The notes beneath the pieces are model-generated. The model worked only from the letters and a program-made list of their open reading frames with translations. It was not told the DNA's origin and searched no databases. A DNA stretch of 18,019 nucleotides from an uncultured Bacilli bacterium (lineage in GTDB: Bacteria > Bacillota_I > Bacilli_A > RF39 > UBA660), in the NCBI GenBank assembly GCA_934148015.1, contig CAKPCU010000016.1:1-18019 (forward strand). The letters are read 5' to 3'. The translations under genes were made by a program, and so were the position numbers. Of this stretch, positions 1 to 7,575 are shown in pieces. The first letter of the stretch is position 1, and the number at the start of each line of letters is the position of its first letter.

Positions 1-1
1 T

Positions 2-466
2 TCATCTTCATCAGACTTAGTTAGAAATGCTAATACTGATTTAATAAATGGTAATAAGTTTGAAGCTAAACAAGTCAGATTAACAAGTACATGGTATTTA
101 ATTAATAATGACGGTTCAACTATTGAAAAAAAGACTTGTCAAGCAACTACAGAGATAAATACCGGAACGGATTATTATTATTATTATTATGAAAGCCCTA
201 TAATTGTTAAAATAAATAGTAGATATGGTACTTATTACTGGCCAAAAGATTTTATAACCAAAAATTCATCAGGTACAGAACTAAACCCATATAAAAATGA
301 AATCTACGAAAAAGTAAGTAGTACAATAACATGTAAAGGTGATAATAGTAAAAGTACTGATGGAAAAATATCTGTATCTATATCTGAAAATTTAAAATTA
401 ACATTCAAAGATGAACTTTTAAATAAAAAAATACCAGAAATAACATTAACAGACATTTGCAGCTAA
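2..466 (+). CDS. C-terminal part of an unrecognised, probably exported protein (5' end outside window)
   Basis: An open frame runs from the window edge to TAA at 464-466, giving 154 residues without a visible start, so this is the 3' end of a longer gene. I do not recognise the family. The visible part is rich in Ser, Thr, Asn, Tyr and Lys, has a run of six tyrosines (residues 58-63 of the fragment), three cysteines, two of them flanking the central part and one two residues from the end, and no membrane segment. The polar composition with alternating beta-type residues resembles surface or secreted proteins of Firmicutes. That is only an impression from composition, since any signal peptide lies outside the window. 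A terminator follows directly and closes the unit. Certain: the frame is open and ends here. Uncertain: location and function. Confidence 0.6.
   Translation, partial: SSSSDLVRNANTDLINGNKFEAKQVRLTSTWYLINNDGSTIEKKTCQATTEINTGTDYYYYYYESPIIVKINSRYGTYYWPKDFITKNSSGTELNPYKNEIYEKVSSTITCKGDNSKSTDGKISVSISENLKLTFKDELLNKKIPEITLTDICS
173..190 (+). repeat. (TAT)6 trinucleotide microsatellite inside coding sequence
   Basis: Six perfect TAT codons in a row encode Tyr6, preceded by Asp and followed by Glu. Trinucleotide slippage here would change the number of tyrosines without breaking the frame. Confidence 0.85.
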
Positions 467-473
467 CATTTCT

Positions 474-501
474 AGGTGTAATACTTTTATTACATCTTTT
501 T
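474..501 (+). terminator. Rho-independent terminator of the upstream gene
   Basis: AGGTGTAAT (474-482) pairs with ATTACATCT (489-497), nine base pairs with one G-U, around a six-base loop, followed by a T tract to 501. It starts 8 bases after the stop of the partial gene. Confidence 0.8.
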
Positions 502-548
502 ATTTTGCATTATAAATATAAATTATAAGTTATATAAAATATAAGTAT

Positions 549-577
549 TTGTATTATATAAACTCTACTGATATTAT
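549..577 (+). promoter_or_regulatory. Predicted sigma-A promoter for the AAA_28/LysR unit
   Basis: TTGTAT (549-554), a 17-base spacer, and TATTAT (572-577) preceded by TGA at 569-571, which makes an extended -10. Transcription would begin near 584, about 30 bases before the start codon at 614. Predicted by eye from motif fit and spacing. Confidence 0.5.
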
Positions 578-613
578 TTAATTATAAATTAATTTTATTT
601 AGTGGAGGAGTTT

Positions 614-1696
614 ATGGATACTATTAAAATAGCGTTAACTGGTGGACCTAGTGGTGGTAAAACAATGATTTTAGAAAAGATAAAAGAATATGTAAGGGAA
701 AATACTGATTATAATTTAATTATAGTACCAGAAACAGCTACAGAGCTTTCTAATAATATAATTAGACCTCAAGATGTTTTAAATGCATATGATTTTCAAA
801 ATACTGTTTTTAAAAGACAGTATTTTAAAGAATGTGAAGTAGACGATGTATTAAAATATAATGATAAAAAGAAAAATATAATAGTTTATGATAGGGGTAT
901 TATTGATAATAAGGCTTATTTAAATCAAGAATTATTTGATATGTTACTTAGCTATTATGATAAAAAAGAATTAGAATTATTAAGTAATTATGATTTGGTT
1001 ATATATTTAGAATCAGTTTCTCATTATGACAATATAGAGTATGGGTTTAATAATAAAGCAAGATATGAAGATAAAAAATCAGCAGCACAATTAGATAATA
1101 AAACGGTAGAGGCATGGCTTGGACATAACAATTTGAAAATAGTTAGAGCAAGAGAAAATAAACAAGATAAAATAGATGATGTAATTAAAATAATTGATGC
1201 TGAAATAAATGATATAAGAAAAGAAAAAATAGAAAACTACGAATTAGATAATGAAAGTGATTTATCTATTTATGATGATAATAATTCTAAATTGATAAAT
1301 GAAACAGATTATTATCTTGAAAATATTGATAATAAAGACTATAAATATATATTGACTAAAAGAAGTTATAAAAATTCTTTCTCTTATATATTTAAAACAG
1401 TAAAATATAATCTTGATGAAAAAACAACTATTAAAGAGAAAAATATTAGTGAAAAAGAATTTTTGCGTATTGCATGTAAATATGGCGTTATTAGTATAAT
1501 AGAAAAAGAAGTTTTATCATTTTATTATGATAGAAGAAAGTTTGATGTTATTAGTTATGACGGTAAAAAAAGAATAGAATTTATATATGATAAAGATTTA
1601 AAAGTGCCTAGTAATATAAAGTTAAAAAAGAAAATAGATGATATGGATGATTTTATTAATAATCAAAAAAAGTTTATAAAAAAACTTAAAATATGA
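614..1696 (+). CDS. AAA_28-type P-loop nucleotide-binding protein with C-terminal CYTH-like domain
   Basis: A 360-residue cytoplasmic protein. Walker A is GGPSGGKT at residues 10-17. A Walker B-like segment ends in YDRG (Asp93, Arg94). The pattern further on (YLESV, then an Arg-Tyr-Glu segment, then AWLGHNNL and a late Lys) is typical of the AAA_28 kinase-like family, which includes the N-terminal domain of Drosophila TTD14. From about residue 230 to 350, a segment with TKRSYKNSFSYIFKTVK and KKRIEFIYD resembles a CYTH/triphosphate-tunnel fold, again as in TTD14. The usual acidic EXEXK strand is not clear, so catalysis by that half is doubtful. The substrate is unknown; nucleotide or phosphorylated-ligand binding is inferred. 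An in-frame GTG at 602 lies inside the Shine-Dalgarno GGAGG (604-608), so ATG 614 is the start. The gene ends in TGA, and a LysR gene follows after 29 bases, probably in the same transcript. Confidence 0.8.
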   Translation: MDTIKIALTGGPSGGKTMILEKIKEYVRENTDYNLIIVPETATELSNNIIRPQDVLNAYDFQNTVFKRQYFKECEVDDVLKYNDKKKNIIVYDRGIIDNKAYLNQELFDMLLSYYDKKELELLSNYDLVIYLESVSHYDNIEYGFNNKARYEDKKSAAQLDNKTVEAWLGHNNLKIVRARENKQDKIDDVIKIIDAEINDIRKEKIENYELDNESDLSIYDDNNSKLINETDYYLENIDNKDYKYILTKRSYKNSFSYIFKTVKYNLDEKTTIKEKNISEKEFLRIACKYGVISIIEKEVLSFYYDRRKFDVISYDGKKRIEFIYDKDLKVPSNIKLKKKIDDMDDFINNQKKFIKKLKI

Positions 1697-1725
1697 TATT
1701 ATATTAATAATTAAAGGAGAAATAT

Positions 1726-2637
1726 ATGGGTATATATAACAGTAATATTGATTTTAATAAGTACAAATTTTTTTATGCAGTAGCTGAAAATAAAAGTTTT
1801 TCTAAAGCAGCAGAATTACTTCATATATCGCAGCCTGCAATTAGTCATGCAATAAAGGAATTAGAAGGACAATTAGATACTAAACTTTTTATTAGAGAAC
1901 CTAAAAGTGTTAAATTAACTGAAAATGGTGAAAAACTACTTTCATACGTTGTAAAGGCATTTAATAATATAATTATGGCTGAAAGGGAACTTACTGAAGA
2001 AAAGGATAATTTAACTGGTAATATAAGAATTGGAATATATTCTCATATATCACTTTTTATGCTACCTAAGCTAATTAAAGATTTTAGTCTACTTTATCCT
2101 AATACAAGTTTTGATATATATACATCATCTTCAAATGAACTTAAAGAAAAATTAGCTAATAAAGAATTAGATTTTATAATAGTACAATATCCTTTATTTG
2201 ATAAAAATACTAACTTTAAAGAAGAGGTTATATGTGAATTAGAAAACTGCTTTTTTTCAAATAAAAAGTATTATGATATGTATATGAATAAGAACAAATT
2301 AGAAGAATATTCTCTTATATTACCTAAAAAGGGATATGAAGATATTAACTCTCTTGAAATGTTATTTAAAAATAAAAGTATGATAATTAAAAATAATTAT
2401 AGAGTATATGCTGCAGAATTAATAAAAAAGTTTGTTAGTGAAGATTTGGGTATTGGATGGTGTCCTAAATTATGTATAAAAAAAGAGTTAGATAATAAAG
2501 AATTTTATGAGATACCAACTAATTTTTCATCACCTAAAACAAAGTTTAGTATATCGTATGATTATAAATATTTAAACAATACATCTAAAGAGTTTTTAGA
2601 GTATTTAAAAAAGTATTTTAATGAGAATTTTAGTTAA
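1726..2637 (+). CDS. LysR family transcriptional regulator
   Basis: A 303-residue protein, the usual LysR length. The N-terminal winged helix-turn-helix (about residues 9-70) has the hallmark FYAVAENKSFSKAAELLHIS, followed by QPAISHAIKELEGQL and KLFIRE. A linker helix leads to a periplasmic-binding-like effector domain (about 95-300) starting at GNIRIGIYSHIS. Start ATG 1726 has AAAGGAG at 1713-1719. It follows the AAA_28 gene by 29 bases without a terminator, so the two are probably cotranscribed. LysR regulators usually control a divergent or adjacent gene, but here the upstream neighbour is co-directional, so the target may be its own operon or a distant locus. The effector cannot be read from the sequence. 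It ends just before the valS promoter, with no clear hairpin terminator. Confidence 0.9.
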   Translation: MGIYNSNIDFNKYKFFYAVAENKSFSKAAELLHISQPAISHAIKELEGQLDTKLFIREPKSVKLTENGEKLLSYVVKAFNNIIMAERELTEEKDNLTGNIRIGIYSHISLFMLPKLIKDFSLLYPNTSFDIYTSSSNELKEKLANKELDFIIVQYPLFDKNTNFKEEVICELENCFFSNKKYYDMYMNKNKLEEYSLILPKKGYEDINSLEMLFKNKSMIIKNNYRVYAAELIKKFVSEDLGIGWCPKLCIKKELDNKEFYEIPTNFSSPKTKFSISYDYKYLNNTSKEFLEYLKKYFNENFS

Positions 2638-2642
2638 AAGTA

Positions 2643-2671
2643 TTTACAATAATTAATTATTTTTGTATACT
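2643..2671 (+). promoter_or_regulatory. Predicted sigma-A promoter of the valS T-box leader
   Basis: TTTACA (2643-2648), a 17-base spacer and TATACT (2666-2671). The predicted start near 2678 lies at the 5' edge of the T-box leader, which supports the call. Confidence 0.65.
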
Positions 2672-2677
2672 ATGGTT

Positions 2678-2930
2678 ATATTTATTTTAAAGATGTTTTA
2701 AAGAAAGAGGAGTAAAATAATTACATATTATAGAAAGTTAGTGTTTGATGGAAACTAATATATGTATTATTTGAAGGTAGCTTTCATGAGTCTAGCTTCT
2801 GAAAAAAAGTAAGTAGCTACGTAAAAAGGTGCGTTATAACCTGTTTTAAGAGCATATTATTAAAGTAATATGAATTAAGGTGGTACCGTGGACATATAAG
2901 TTCATCCTTTGTTTAGGATGAACTTTTTTA
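2678..2930 (+). ncRNA. T-box leader (tRNA-Val sensing riboswitch) of valS
   Basis: The T-box core AAGGTGGTACCGTGGAC lies at 2877-2893 and carries TGGT at 2881-2884, whose last base would pair with an A discriminator, as in tRNA-Val. Stem I can be drawn: GAAAG (2703-2707) with CTTTC (2781-2785); AAATAATTACATA (2715-2727) with TATGTATTATTT (2761-2772); and TTAGT (2738-2742) with ACTAA (2754-2758). Between the two lower helices is an internal loop with AGTA (2711-2714) on one side and GAAGGTAG on the other. This is the expected specifier loop, and GTA at 2777-2779 is the likely Val specifier. Known T-box logic: uncharged tRNA binds specifier and TGGT, stabilises the antiterminator and lets valS be transcribed. 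The 5' limit is set by the predicted promoter. Confidence 0.93.
2898..2929 (+). terminator. Regulated terminator of the valS T-box
   Basis: AAGTTCATCC (2898-2907) and GGATGAACTT (2916-2925) form a perfect 10-bp stem with an eight-base loop, followed by T's to 2929. Its 5' arm overlaps bases (CCTT) that can pair with AAGG of the T-box to make the competing antiterminator. Confidence 0.9.
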
Positions 2931-2951
2931 ATACATTAAAGGAGGAATATT

Positions 2952-5480
2952 ATGTTAGATAAAAAATATAATCATTTAGAAGTTGAAAAAAATAAATATA
3001 AATCTTGGGTTGATAAAGGATACTTTAAAGCTGGTGATTTAACTAAAGAGGCATTTTCTATAGTTATTCCACCACCTAATGTAACAGGTAAATTACATTT
3101 AGGACATGCATGGAATACAACACTTCAAGATATTATTATTCGTTATAAGAAAATGAATGGTTTTGATTGTCTATGGTTACCTGGTATGGATCATGCTGCT
3201 ATTGCAACAGAAGTTAAAGTAGTAGAAAGATTAAAGAAGCAAGGTATAAATAAACATGATTTAGGCCGTGAAGGATTTCTTAATAAAGCATGGGAGTGGA
3301 AAGAAGAATATGCAAGTACCATTAGAAGTCAGTGGGCAAAACTTGGTTTATCACTTGATTATTCAAGAGAAAGATTTACACTTGATGAAGGATTAAACAA
3401 GGCTGTTAATAAAGTATTTATAGATCTTTATAATAAGGGATGGATTTATAGAGGAGAAAAGATAATTAACTGGGATCCTTTAAATAAAACAGCTCTTTCT
3501 AATGAAGAAGTTATATATAAAGATGTTAAAGGTGCTTTTTATCATATTAAGTATTTTATTGAAGGAGAAGATAAATACTTAGAAGTTGCTACAACTAGAC
3601 CAGAAACATTATTTGGTGATACAGCTGTTGCAGTAAATCCTAAAGATGAAAGATATAAAGATTTAATTGGTAAGAATGTTATTTTACCTATTGTTAATAA
3701 ACCAATTCCTATAATAGGAGATATGCATGCTGATATGGAGTTTGGAACTGGTGTAGTTAAAATAACCCCAGCTCATGATCCAAATGACTTTGAAGTAGGT
3801 AATAGACATAATCTTGATAGAATAATCGTAATGAATCCAGATGCTACTATGAATGAAAATGCTGGTAAATATGAAGGAATGACAAGAGAAGAAGCAAGAG
3901 ATGCTTTAATTAAAGATCTAAAAGATCAAGATTTATTAATTAAAATAGAAGAAATTACTCATAGCGTTGGTCATTCTGAGAGAACTGGCGTTATGGTAGA
4001 ACCTTATCTATCTAAACAATGGTTTGTTAACATGAAAGAATTATCTAGTAATGTTTTAAAAAATCAACAAAATAAAGATACTAAGATTAATTTTGTACCA
4101 CCTAGATTTGAAAAAATACTAACTAATTGGATGAGTGATTGCCATGATTGGTGTATATCAAGACAGTTATGGTGGGGACATAGGATTCCAGCTTGGTACA
4201 AAGATGATTTAGTATATGTTGGAATTGATGCTCCAAAAGAAGAAGGATGGCAAAGAGATAATGATGTTTTAGATACTTGGTTTTCATCAGCACTTTGGCC
4301 ATTTTCAACGCTTGGATGGCCAGATAAAACAGATGATTTAGCTAGATATTTTCCAAATGATGTACTAGTAACTGGATATGATATTATATTTTTCTGGGTA
4401 TGTAGAATGGCTTTTCAATCACTTGAGTTTACTGGCAAAAGACCATTTAAAGAATGCTTAATACATGGTCTTATCCGTGATAAAGAGGGAAGAAAAATGT
4501 CAAAGAGCTTAGGTAACGGAGTAGATCCTATGGATGTTATTGAAACTTACGGAGCTGACAGCTTAAGATACTTCTTATCAACATCATCAGCACCAGGACA
4601 AGACTTAAGATATGATGAAGATAAAGTGAAAGCTACTTGGAACTTTATTAATAAGATATGGAATGCATCAAGATACGTATTAATGAACTTAGAAGACTTT
4701 AATAAAGATAAATACCAATTAGAGAATTTATCTTTAAGTGATAAATGGATATTAACTAAACTTAATAATACTATAAAAGAAGTAACTTTAAATATGGAAA
4801 AATATGAATTTAATAATGCTGGTAGTACCTTATATTCATTTATATGGGATGACTTTTGTTCATGGTATATAGAACTTGCTAAAATAAATATGAATGATAC
4901 AACTAAAAGTGTACTACTTAAAGTATTAACAGATATATTAAAGATGTTACACCCATTTATGCCATATGTTACAGAAGAAATATACTCTATGCTACCTATA
5001 AGAGAGTGTGAGTCTATTGTTATATCAAGTTATCCAAAGTTTGATGATAAGTATGTATTTAAAAAAGAACAAACTCTATTAGATAATATAATTAAAGATA
5101 TTATAAATATAAGAAATATTAAAGCTAATTATAATATAACTAAAAAAGCTTTTGTTAAAATAAATGCAAAAGAAGAATTAATTGATATTTATAAGTCACA
5201 GTTAAAGATAATAGACGAAAATATAATAGAAAATGATAAAGAGGATTTATTAAGAGCTAATTATAATTCTAAATACATAGATATTACTTATTTTTATGAA
5301 GGAATTAAACAAGATGAAAATTTAATTAAAGAATCTATTAGTGAGTTAAAAGCTTCTATAGAAAGAAGAAAAAAACTACTTAGCAATGAAAACTATGTTA
5401 ATAAAGCACCTAGTAAAATAGTTGAAGAAGAAAGAAAAAAATTAAAAGAAGAAGAAGAAAGATTAGAAAACCTAATATAA
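2952..5480 (+). CDS. valS: Valine--tRNA ligase
   Basis: Charges tRNA-Val with valine, with ATP as energy source; cytoplasmic, class Ia. The 842-residue protein shows the HIGH-type signature HLGH at residues 49-52 (in PPPNVTGKLHLGHAWN) and KMSKS at 515-519. The CP1 editing domain, which removes misacylated threonine, lies between them, with TTRPET at 214-219 and AHDPND at 274-279, both typical of the ValRS/IleRS editing pocket. An anticodon-binding helical domain follows, and a C-terminal charged coiled coil of about 60 residues (SELKASIERRKK onward), which is the ValRS tRNA-binding arm. It is slightly shorter than the usual 870-950 residues but complete. Start ATG 2952 has AAAGGAGG 10 bases upstream. 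Expression is controlled by the T-box leader immediately upstream; a strong terminator follows. All Trp codons are TGG. Confidence 0.98.
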   Translation: MLDKKYNHLEVEKNKYKSWVDKGYFKAGDLTKEAFSIVIPPPNVTGKLHLGHAWNTTLQDIIIRYKKMNGFDCLWLPGMDHAAIATEVKVVERLKKQGINKHDLGREGFLNKAWEWKEEYASTIRSQWAKLGLSLDYSRERFTLDEGLNKAVNKVFIDLYNKGWIYRGEKIINWDPLNKTALSNEEVIYKDVKGAFYHIKYFIEGEDKYLEVATTRPETLFGDTAVAVNPKDERYKDLIGKNVILPIVNKPIPIIGDMHADMEFGTGVVKITPAHDPNDFEVGNRHNLDRIIVMNPDATMNENAGKYEGMTREEARDALIKDLKDQDLLIKIEEITHSVGHSERTGVMVEPYLSKQWFVNMKELSSNVLKNQQNKDTKINFVPPRFEKILTNWMSDCHDWCISRQLWWGHRIPAWYKDDLVYVGIDAPKEEGWQRDNDVLDTWFSSALWPFSTLGWPDKTDDLARYFPNDVLVTGYDIIFFWVCRMAFQSLEFTGKRPFKECLIHGLIRDKEGRKMSKSLGNGVDPMDVIETYGADSLRYFLSTSSAPGQDLRYDEDKVKATWNFINKIWNASRYVLMNLEDFNKDKYQLENLSLSDKWILTKLNNTIKEVTLNMEKYEFNNAGSTLYSFIWDDFCSWYIELAKINMNDTTKSVLLKVLTDILKMLHPFMPYVTEEIYSMLPIRECESIVISSYPKFDDKYVFKKEQTLLDNIIKDIINIRNIKANYNITKKAFVKINAKEELIDIYKSQLKIIDENIIENDKEDLLRANYNSKYIDITYFYEGIKQDENLIKESISELKASIERRKKLLSNENYVNKAPSKIVEEERKKLKEEEERLENLI

Positions 5481-5483
5481 TAT

Positions 5484-5521
5484 AAGAGGAAGTAAGTTCT
5501 TGACTTATTTCTTCTTTTTTT
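5484..5521 (+). terminator. Rho-independent terminator of valS
   Basis: GAGGAAGTAAGT (5486-5497) pairs with ACTTATTTCTTC (5503-5514), 12 bp with two G-U pairs and a five-base loop, followed by seven T's (5515-5521). Two A's at 5484-5485 extend the stem into the T tract. Confidence 0.88.
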
Positions 5522-5554
5522 GTAATATATAACGCAAGGGAAAGGAACTTTATT

Positions 5555-5818
5555 ATGAAAATAGGTGGTAGTTGGTTTGAAGTTTATACTTTAATTAAAA
5601 AATATTGTGAAGATAATATTGAAATGTTAGGATTACAAGATTTAGATAAAAATGAGTTAAGAAACAAACTAAGGGTATTTCTTGCTGATTTAAGAAGAAA
5701 AAATAAATGTAATCAATTAAGTGAAAATGAAAAAAAACTTTTAAATGATATTAGTACAATTTTAAAAACTGATGATTCAGATAAAAATAATAATAAAAAT
5801 ACAGGTATTAAAAAATAA
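5555..5818 (+). CDS. Small hypothetical protein, 87 residues
   Basis: I do not recognise a family. The protein is charged and mostly helical in appearance (residues 5-70), with a polar tail of Lys, Asn and Asp from about residue 72, no signal peptide and no membrane segment, so it is probably cytoplasmic. A WFEVYTLIKKY segment near the start and FLADLRRKNK in the middle could be amphipathic helices. The start ATG 5555 is supported by GGGAAAGGA at 5538-5546. The gene sits 74 bases after valS behind a strong terminator, and I see no convincing promoter of its own between the two. It may therefore depend on read-through or on a weak promoter. No terminator is evident before the next promoter. 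Confidence 0.7.
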   Translation: MKIGGSWFEVYTLIKKYCEDNIEMLGLQDLDKNELRNKLRVFLADLRRKNKCNQLSENEKKLLNDISTILKTDDSDKNNNKNTGIKK

Positions 5819-5846
5819 AAATTATATATAACTTTAAAAAAAGTAC

Positions 5847-5876
5847 TTGACAAAGTGATTATAAATAAGTTATTAT
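5847..5876 (+). promoter_or_regulatory. Predicted sigma-A promoter of the 115-residue hypothetical gene
   Basis: A perfect TTGACA (5847-5852), an 18-base spacer and TATTAT (5871-5876). Just downstream, TCTCTA (5884-5889) and TAGAGA (5898-5903) form a 6-bp inverted repeat within the predicted 5' leader. Confidence 0.55.
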
Positions 5877-5928
5877 AAAATCTTCTCTATGAGTTATTAG
5901 AGATAGTTTGTAAGGAATGGTGATTAAT

Positions 5929-6276
5929 ATGGAAAATACATATAAGGATTATGATGAGACTTTTATTTTGTTTGAACAAGTACTTTTGAACTATTTACCA
6001 TTTGCATCAGATACTGATAAAATAATGGTTAATAATGAAGATTCTAAATTGTTTGATGGATTAAAACTTGGGTATGATATTTCTAAGGCAGAAATACAAA
6101 GCAATTGGAATGAAGAAGCAAGACTTGCAGATTCGTTTATGTTTTGGCTTAATACTGGGTTGATTTTTACATTAAATGGAAAATACTATATAAATTCAGA
6201 AAAATTAATTAATAGAAGTTTAGAATATAAGACTTTTAAAGAAAAATCTAAAACTTATCAAAAAGTAAAAAAATAA
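5929..6276 (+). CDS. Small hypothetical protein, 115 residues
   Basis: Unrecognised, with no close match to a family I know. It is acidic in the first half and basic at the very end (KEKSKTYQKVKK), without a signal peptide or clear membrane segment. The middle has Trp- and Phe-containing stretches (SNWNEEARLADSFMFWLNTGLIF), suggesting a small folded cytoplasmic domain. An in-frame ATG at 5917 directly abuts AAGGA (5912-5916), too close to serve as start. GGTGAT (5919-5924), matching the 3' part of the ribosome-binding consensus, sits in front of ATG 5929, so I prefer 5929. It has its own promoter and terminator and appears monocistronic. It lies immediately upstream of the sigma-like pair, but nothing in the sequence ties it to them. 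Confidence 0.7.
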   Translation: MENTYKDYDETFILFEQVLLNYLPFASDTDKIMVNNEDSKLFDGLKLGYDISKAEIQSNWNEEARLADSFMFWLNTGLIFTLNGKYYINSEKLINRSLEYKTFKEKSKTYQKVKK

Positions 6277-6303
6277 AGCACCTAAATTTAACGGTGTTTT
6301 TTT
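6275..6303 (+). terminator. Rho-independent terminator
   Basis: AAAGCACC and GGTGTTTT pair around a ten-base AT-rich loop (8 bp with one G-U), followed by T's to 6303. The 5' arm overlaps the end of the stop codon of the preceding gene. Confidence 0.75.
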
Positions 6304-6323
6304 CTTATTTTTATTAATAAAAC

Positions 6324-6351
6324 TTGATTTTATACAAAAATATGTTAATAT
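6324..6351 (+). promoter_or_regulatory. Predicted promoter of the sigma-like gene pair
   Basis: TTGATT (6324-6329), a 16-base spacer and an extended -10 TGT plus TAATAT (6343-6351). It is overlaid by the direct repeat at 6327-6363, which could act as an operator. Confidence 0.45.
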
Positions 6352-6363
6352 ATTTTATACAAA
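6327..6363 (+). repeat. 12-bp direct repeat over the promoter of the sigma-like genes
   Basis: ATTTTATACAAA occurs at 6327-6338 and again at 6352-6363, 25 bases apart start to start. One copy covers the end of the -35 and the spacer, the other lies just after the -10. Two helical turns are about 21 bp, so the copies are not quite on the same DNA face. An operator or an alternative promoter element is possible; this is inference. Confidence 0.6.
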
Positions 6364-6365
6364 TT

Positions 6366-6372
6366 GGGGGGG
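6366..6372 (+). promoter_or_regulatory. Unusual ribosome binding site: seven consecutive G's
   Basis: GGGGGGG stands four bases before ATG 6377, where other genes in the window use AAAGGAG or AGGTGAT. It can still pair with the CCUCC anti-Shine-Dalgarno. A G homopolymer this long is striking in such AT-rich DNA and may vary in length by slippage. Confidence 0.7.
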
Positions 6373-6376
6373 AATT

Positions 6377-7564
6377 ATGAATAATTTGAAAGATACAGAT
6401 ATTATAGAAATGGTAAAAAACGCCAAGTATGGTAATAATGCTATAAAAGAAGAATTAATTAAACAATTTGATAATTATATTAAAAAAGAAATTTCTTTAT
6501 ATGATTTAAATGAGTTTGATAAAGAATTACTATATTCTACTGGTATTATAGGATTACTAATAGCTATTGAAAGATATGATATTAATAGTGAAAAAAATTT
6601 TGTTCATTATGCTAAAATAATTATACATAGAACAATATATAGAGCATATTTTAAGGAAATAATACCCTTAAATAAATATGAAGGTTTAAAAGACTATGAT
6701 TATTTAAAACTTATTAGACATTGTAGTGAAGTTTCAAATGGAAAAAGATTAATTTCTTTATTAAGTGTTGATGATGAAGAATTAAATGATATAATCATAA
6801 GTAGTAGTGTTTTAAATATTGATGAGTACAAAAATTCTATTTTTGAAGAAGACAATTTAAGTGATACTTTGTATAAAAAAGATATAGTTGATTTAATTGA
6901 TGAATTATTTGATGAAAGAAAAGCAGATATCATTAAATTAAGATTTGGTTTAATAGATGGCGTGATTTGGAAACTTAGTGATATTGCTAAAAAATATTCT
7001 ATAACTTATAGCAGAGTAGGTCAAATAATTGATGTTGCTATTAATAAATTAAGACGAAAACTTTATTATTCTGATAAATGTGAAAATGATGATTTTTCAC
7101 TTGATGTAGTAAAGCAAATTGAAATGGATTGTGCATCAGCTGAAAAAAGAAACTTTACTTCTTTATATGATATATTTTATCAATTTGATAAAGAAGAAAT
7201 TGACTACGTTATAAATAGTAATTTATTGTTAAAAGATAATTATATTTTGAAAAATATTAATAAAATAAAAAGTATTAATCTTAAAGAGTATTCACAACTT
7301 TATCATCATATTGTTGAAGTTGAGAAAAATCTAATCATTAATTACTTATCAAAATACTCTGATAAATGTATAATATTTAATGAAAGAAATATACATATCG
7401 CAATGGATTATATTACTAGTCATTTTAAAGATTTTATTAATAGAGATGGTTTTGATATTTCCTTGTTAGAAAATAAACATTTAGTTGAACTATCAAAACA
7501 AATATTTGATTTTAAAAATGAATATAATAAACAAAGGGCATCTAAAAAGACAAAAAGGAGTTAG
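6377..7564 (+). CDS. Atypical sigma-70-like factor (regions 2 and 4) with a long C-terminal extension
   Basis: A 395-residue protein. Residues about 28-95 resemble sigma region 2 (ELLYSTGIIGLLIAIERYD, then FVHYAKIIIHRTIYRAY, the counterpart of FSTYAxxxIRxAI). Residues about 170-228 are a clear sigma region 4: LRFGLIDGVIWKLSDIAKKY, then SYSRVGQII-type recognition-helix residues (ITYSRVGQIIDVAINKLRRKL), equivalent to TRERIRQIExKALRKLR of RpoD. Region 1.2 and a proper region 3 are missing. The approximately 165 residues after region 4 match nothing I know. In most sigma factors region 4 is C-terminal, so this tail is odd. The next gene is another sigma-like protein, starting 11 bases later and probably translationally coupled. 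Role in directing RNA polymerase is inferred from family; a phage-like or competence-type alternative sigma is possible. Confidence 0.75.
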   Translation: MNNLKDTDIIEMVKNAKYGNNAIKEELIKQFDNYIKKEISLYDLNEFDKELLYSTGIIGLLIAIERYDINSEKNFVHYAKIIIHRTIYRAYFKEIIPLNKYEGLKDYDYLKLIRHCSEVSNGKRLISLLSVDDEELNDIIISSSVLNIDEYKNSIFEEDNLSDTLYKKDIVDLIDELFDERKADIIKLRFGLIDGVIWKLSDIAKKYSITYSRVGQIIDVAINKLRRKLYYSDKCENDDFSLDVVKQIEMDCASAEKRNFTSLYDIFYQFDKEEIDYVINSNLLLKDNYILKNINKIKSINLKEYSQLYHHIVEVEKNLIINYLSKYSDKCIIFNERNIHIAMDYITSHFKDFINRDGFDISLLENKHLVELSKQIFDFKNEYNKQRASKKTKRS

Positions 7565-7575
7565 TTGGTGGTATT

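Noticed and set aside
602..613. GTG start at 602 for the AAA_28 gene
   Set aside because: The GTG and following codons are the Shine-Dalgarno sequence itself; ATG 614 lies at the right distance. The same reasoning removed GTG 8536 and GTG 14503.
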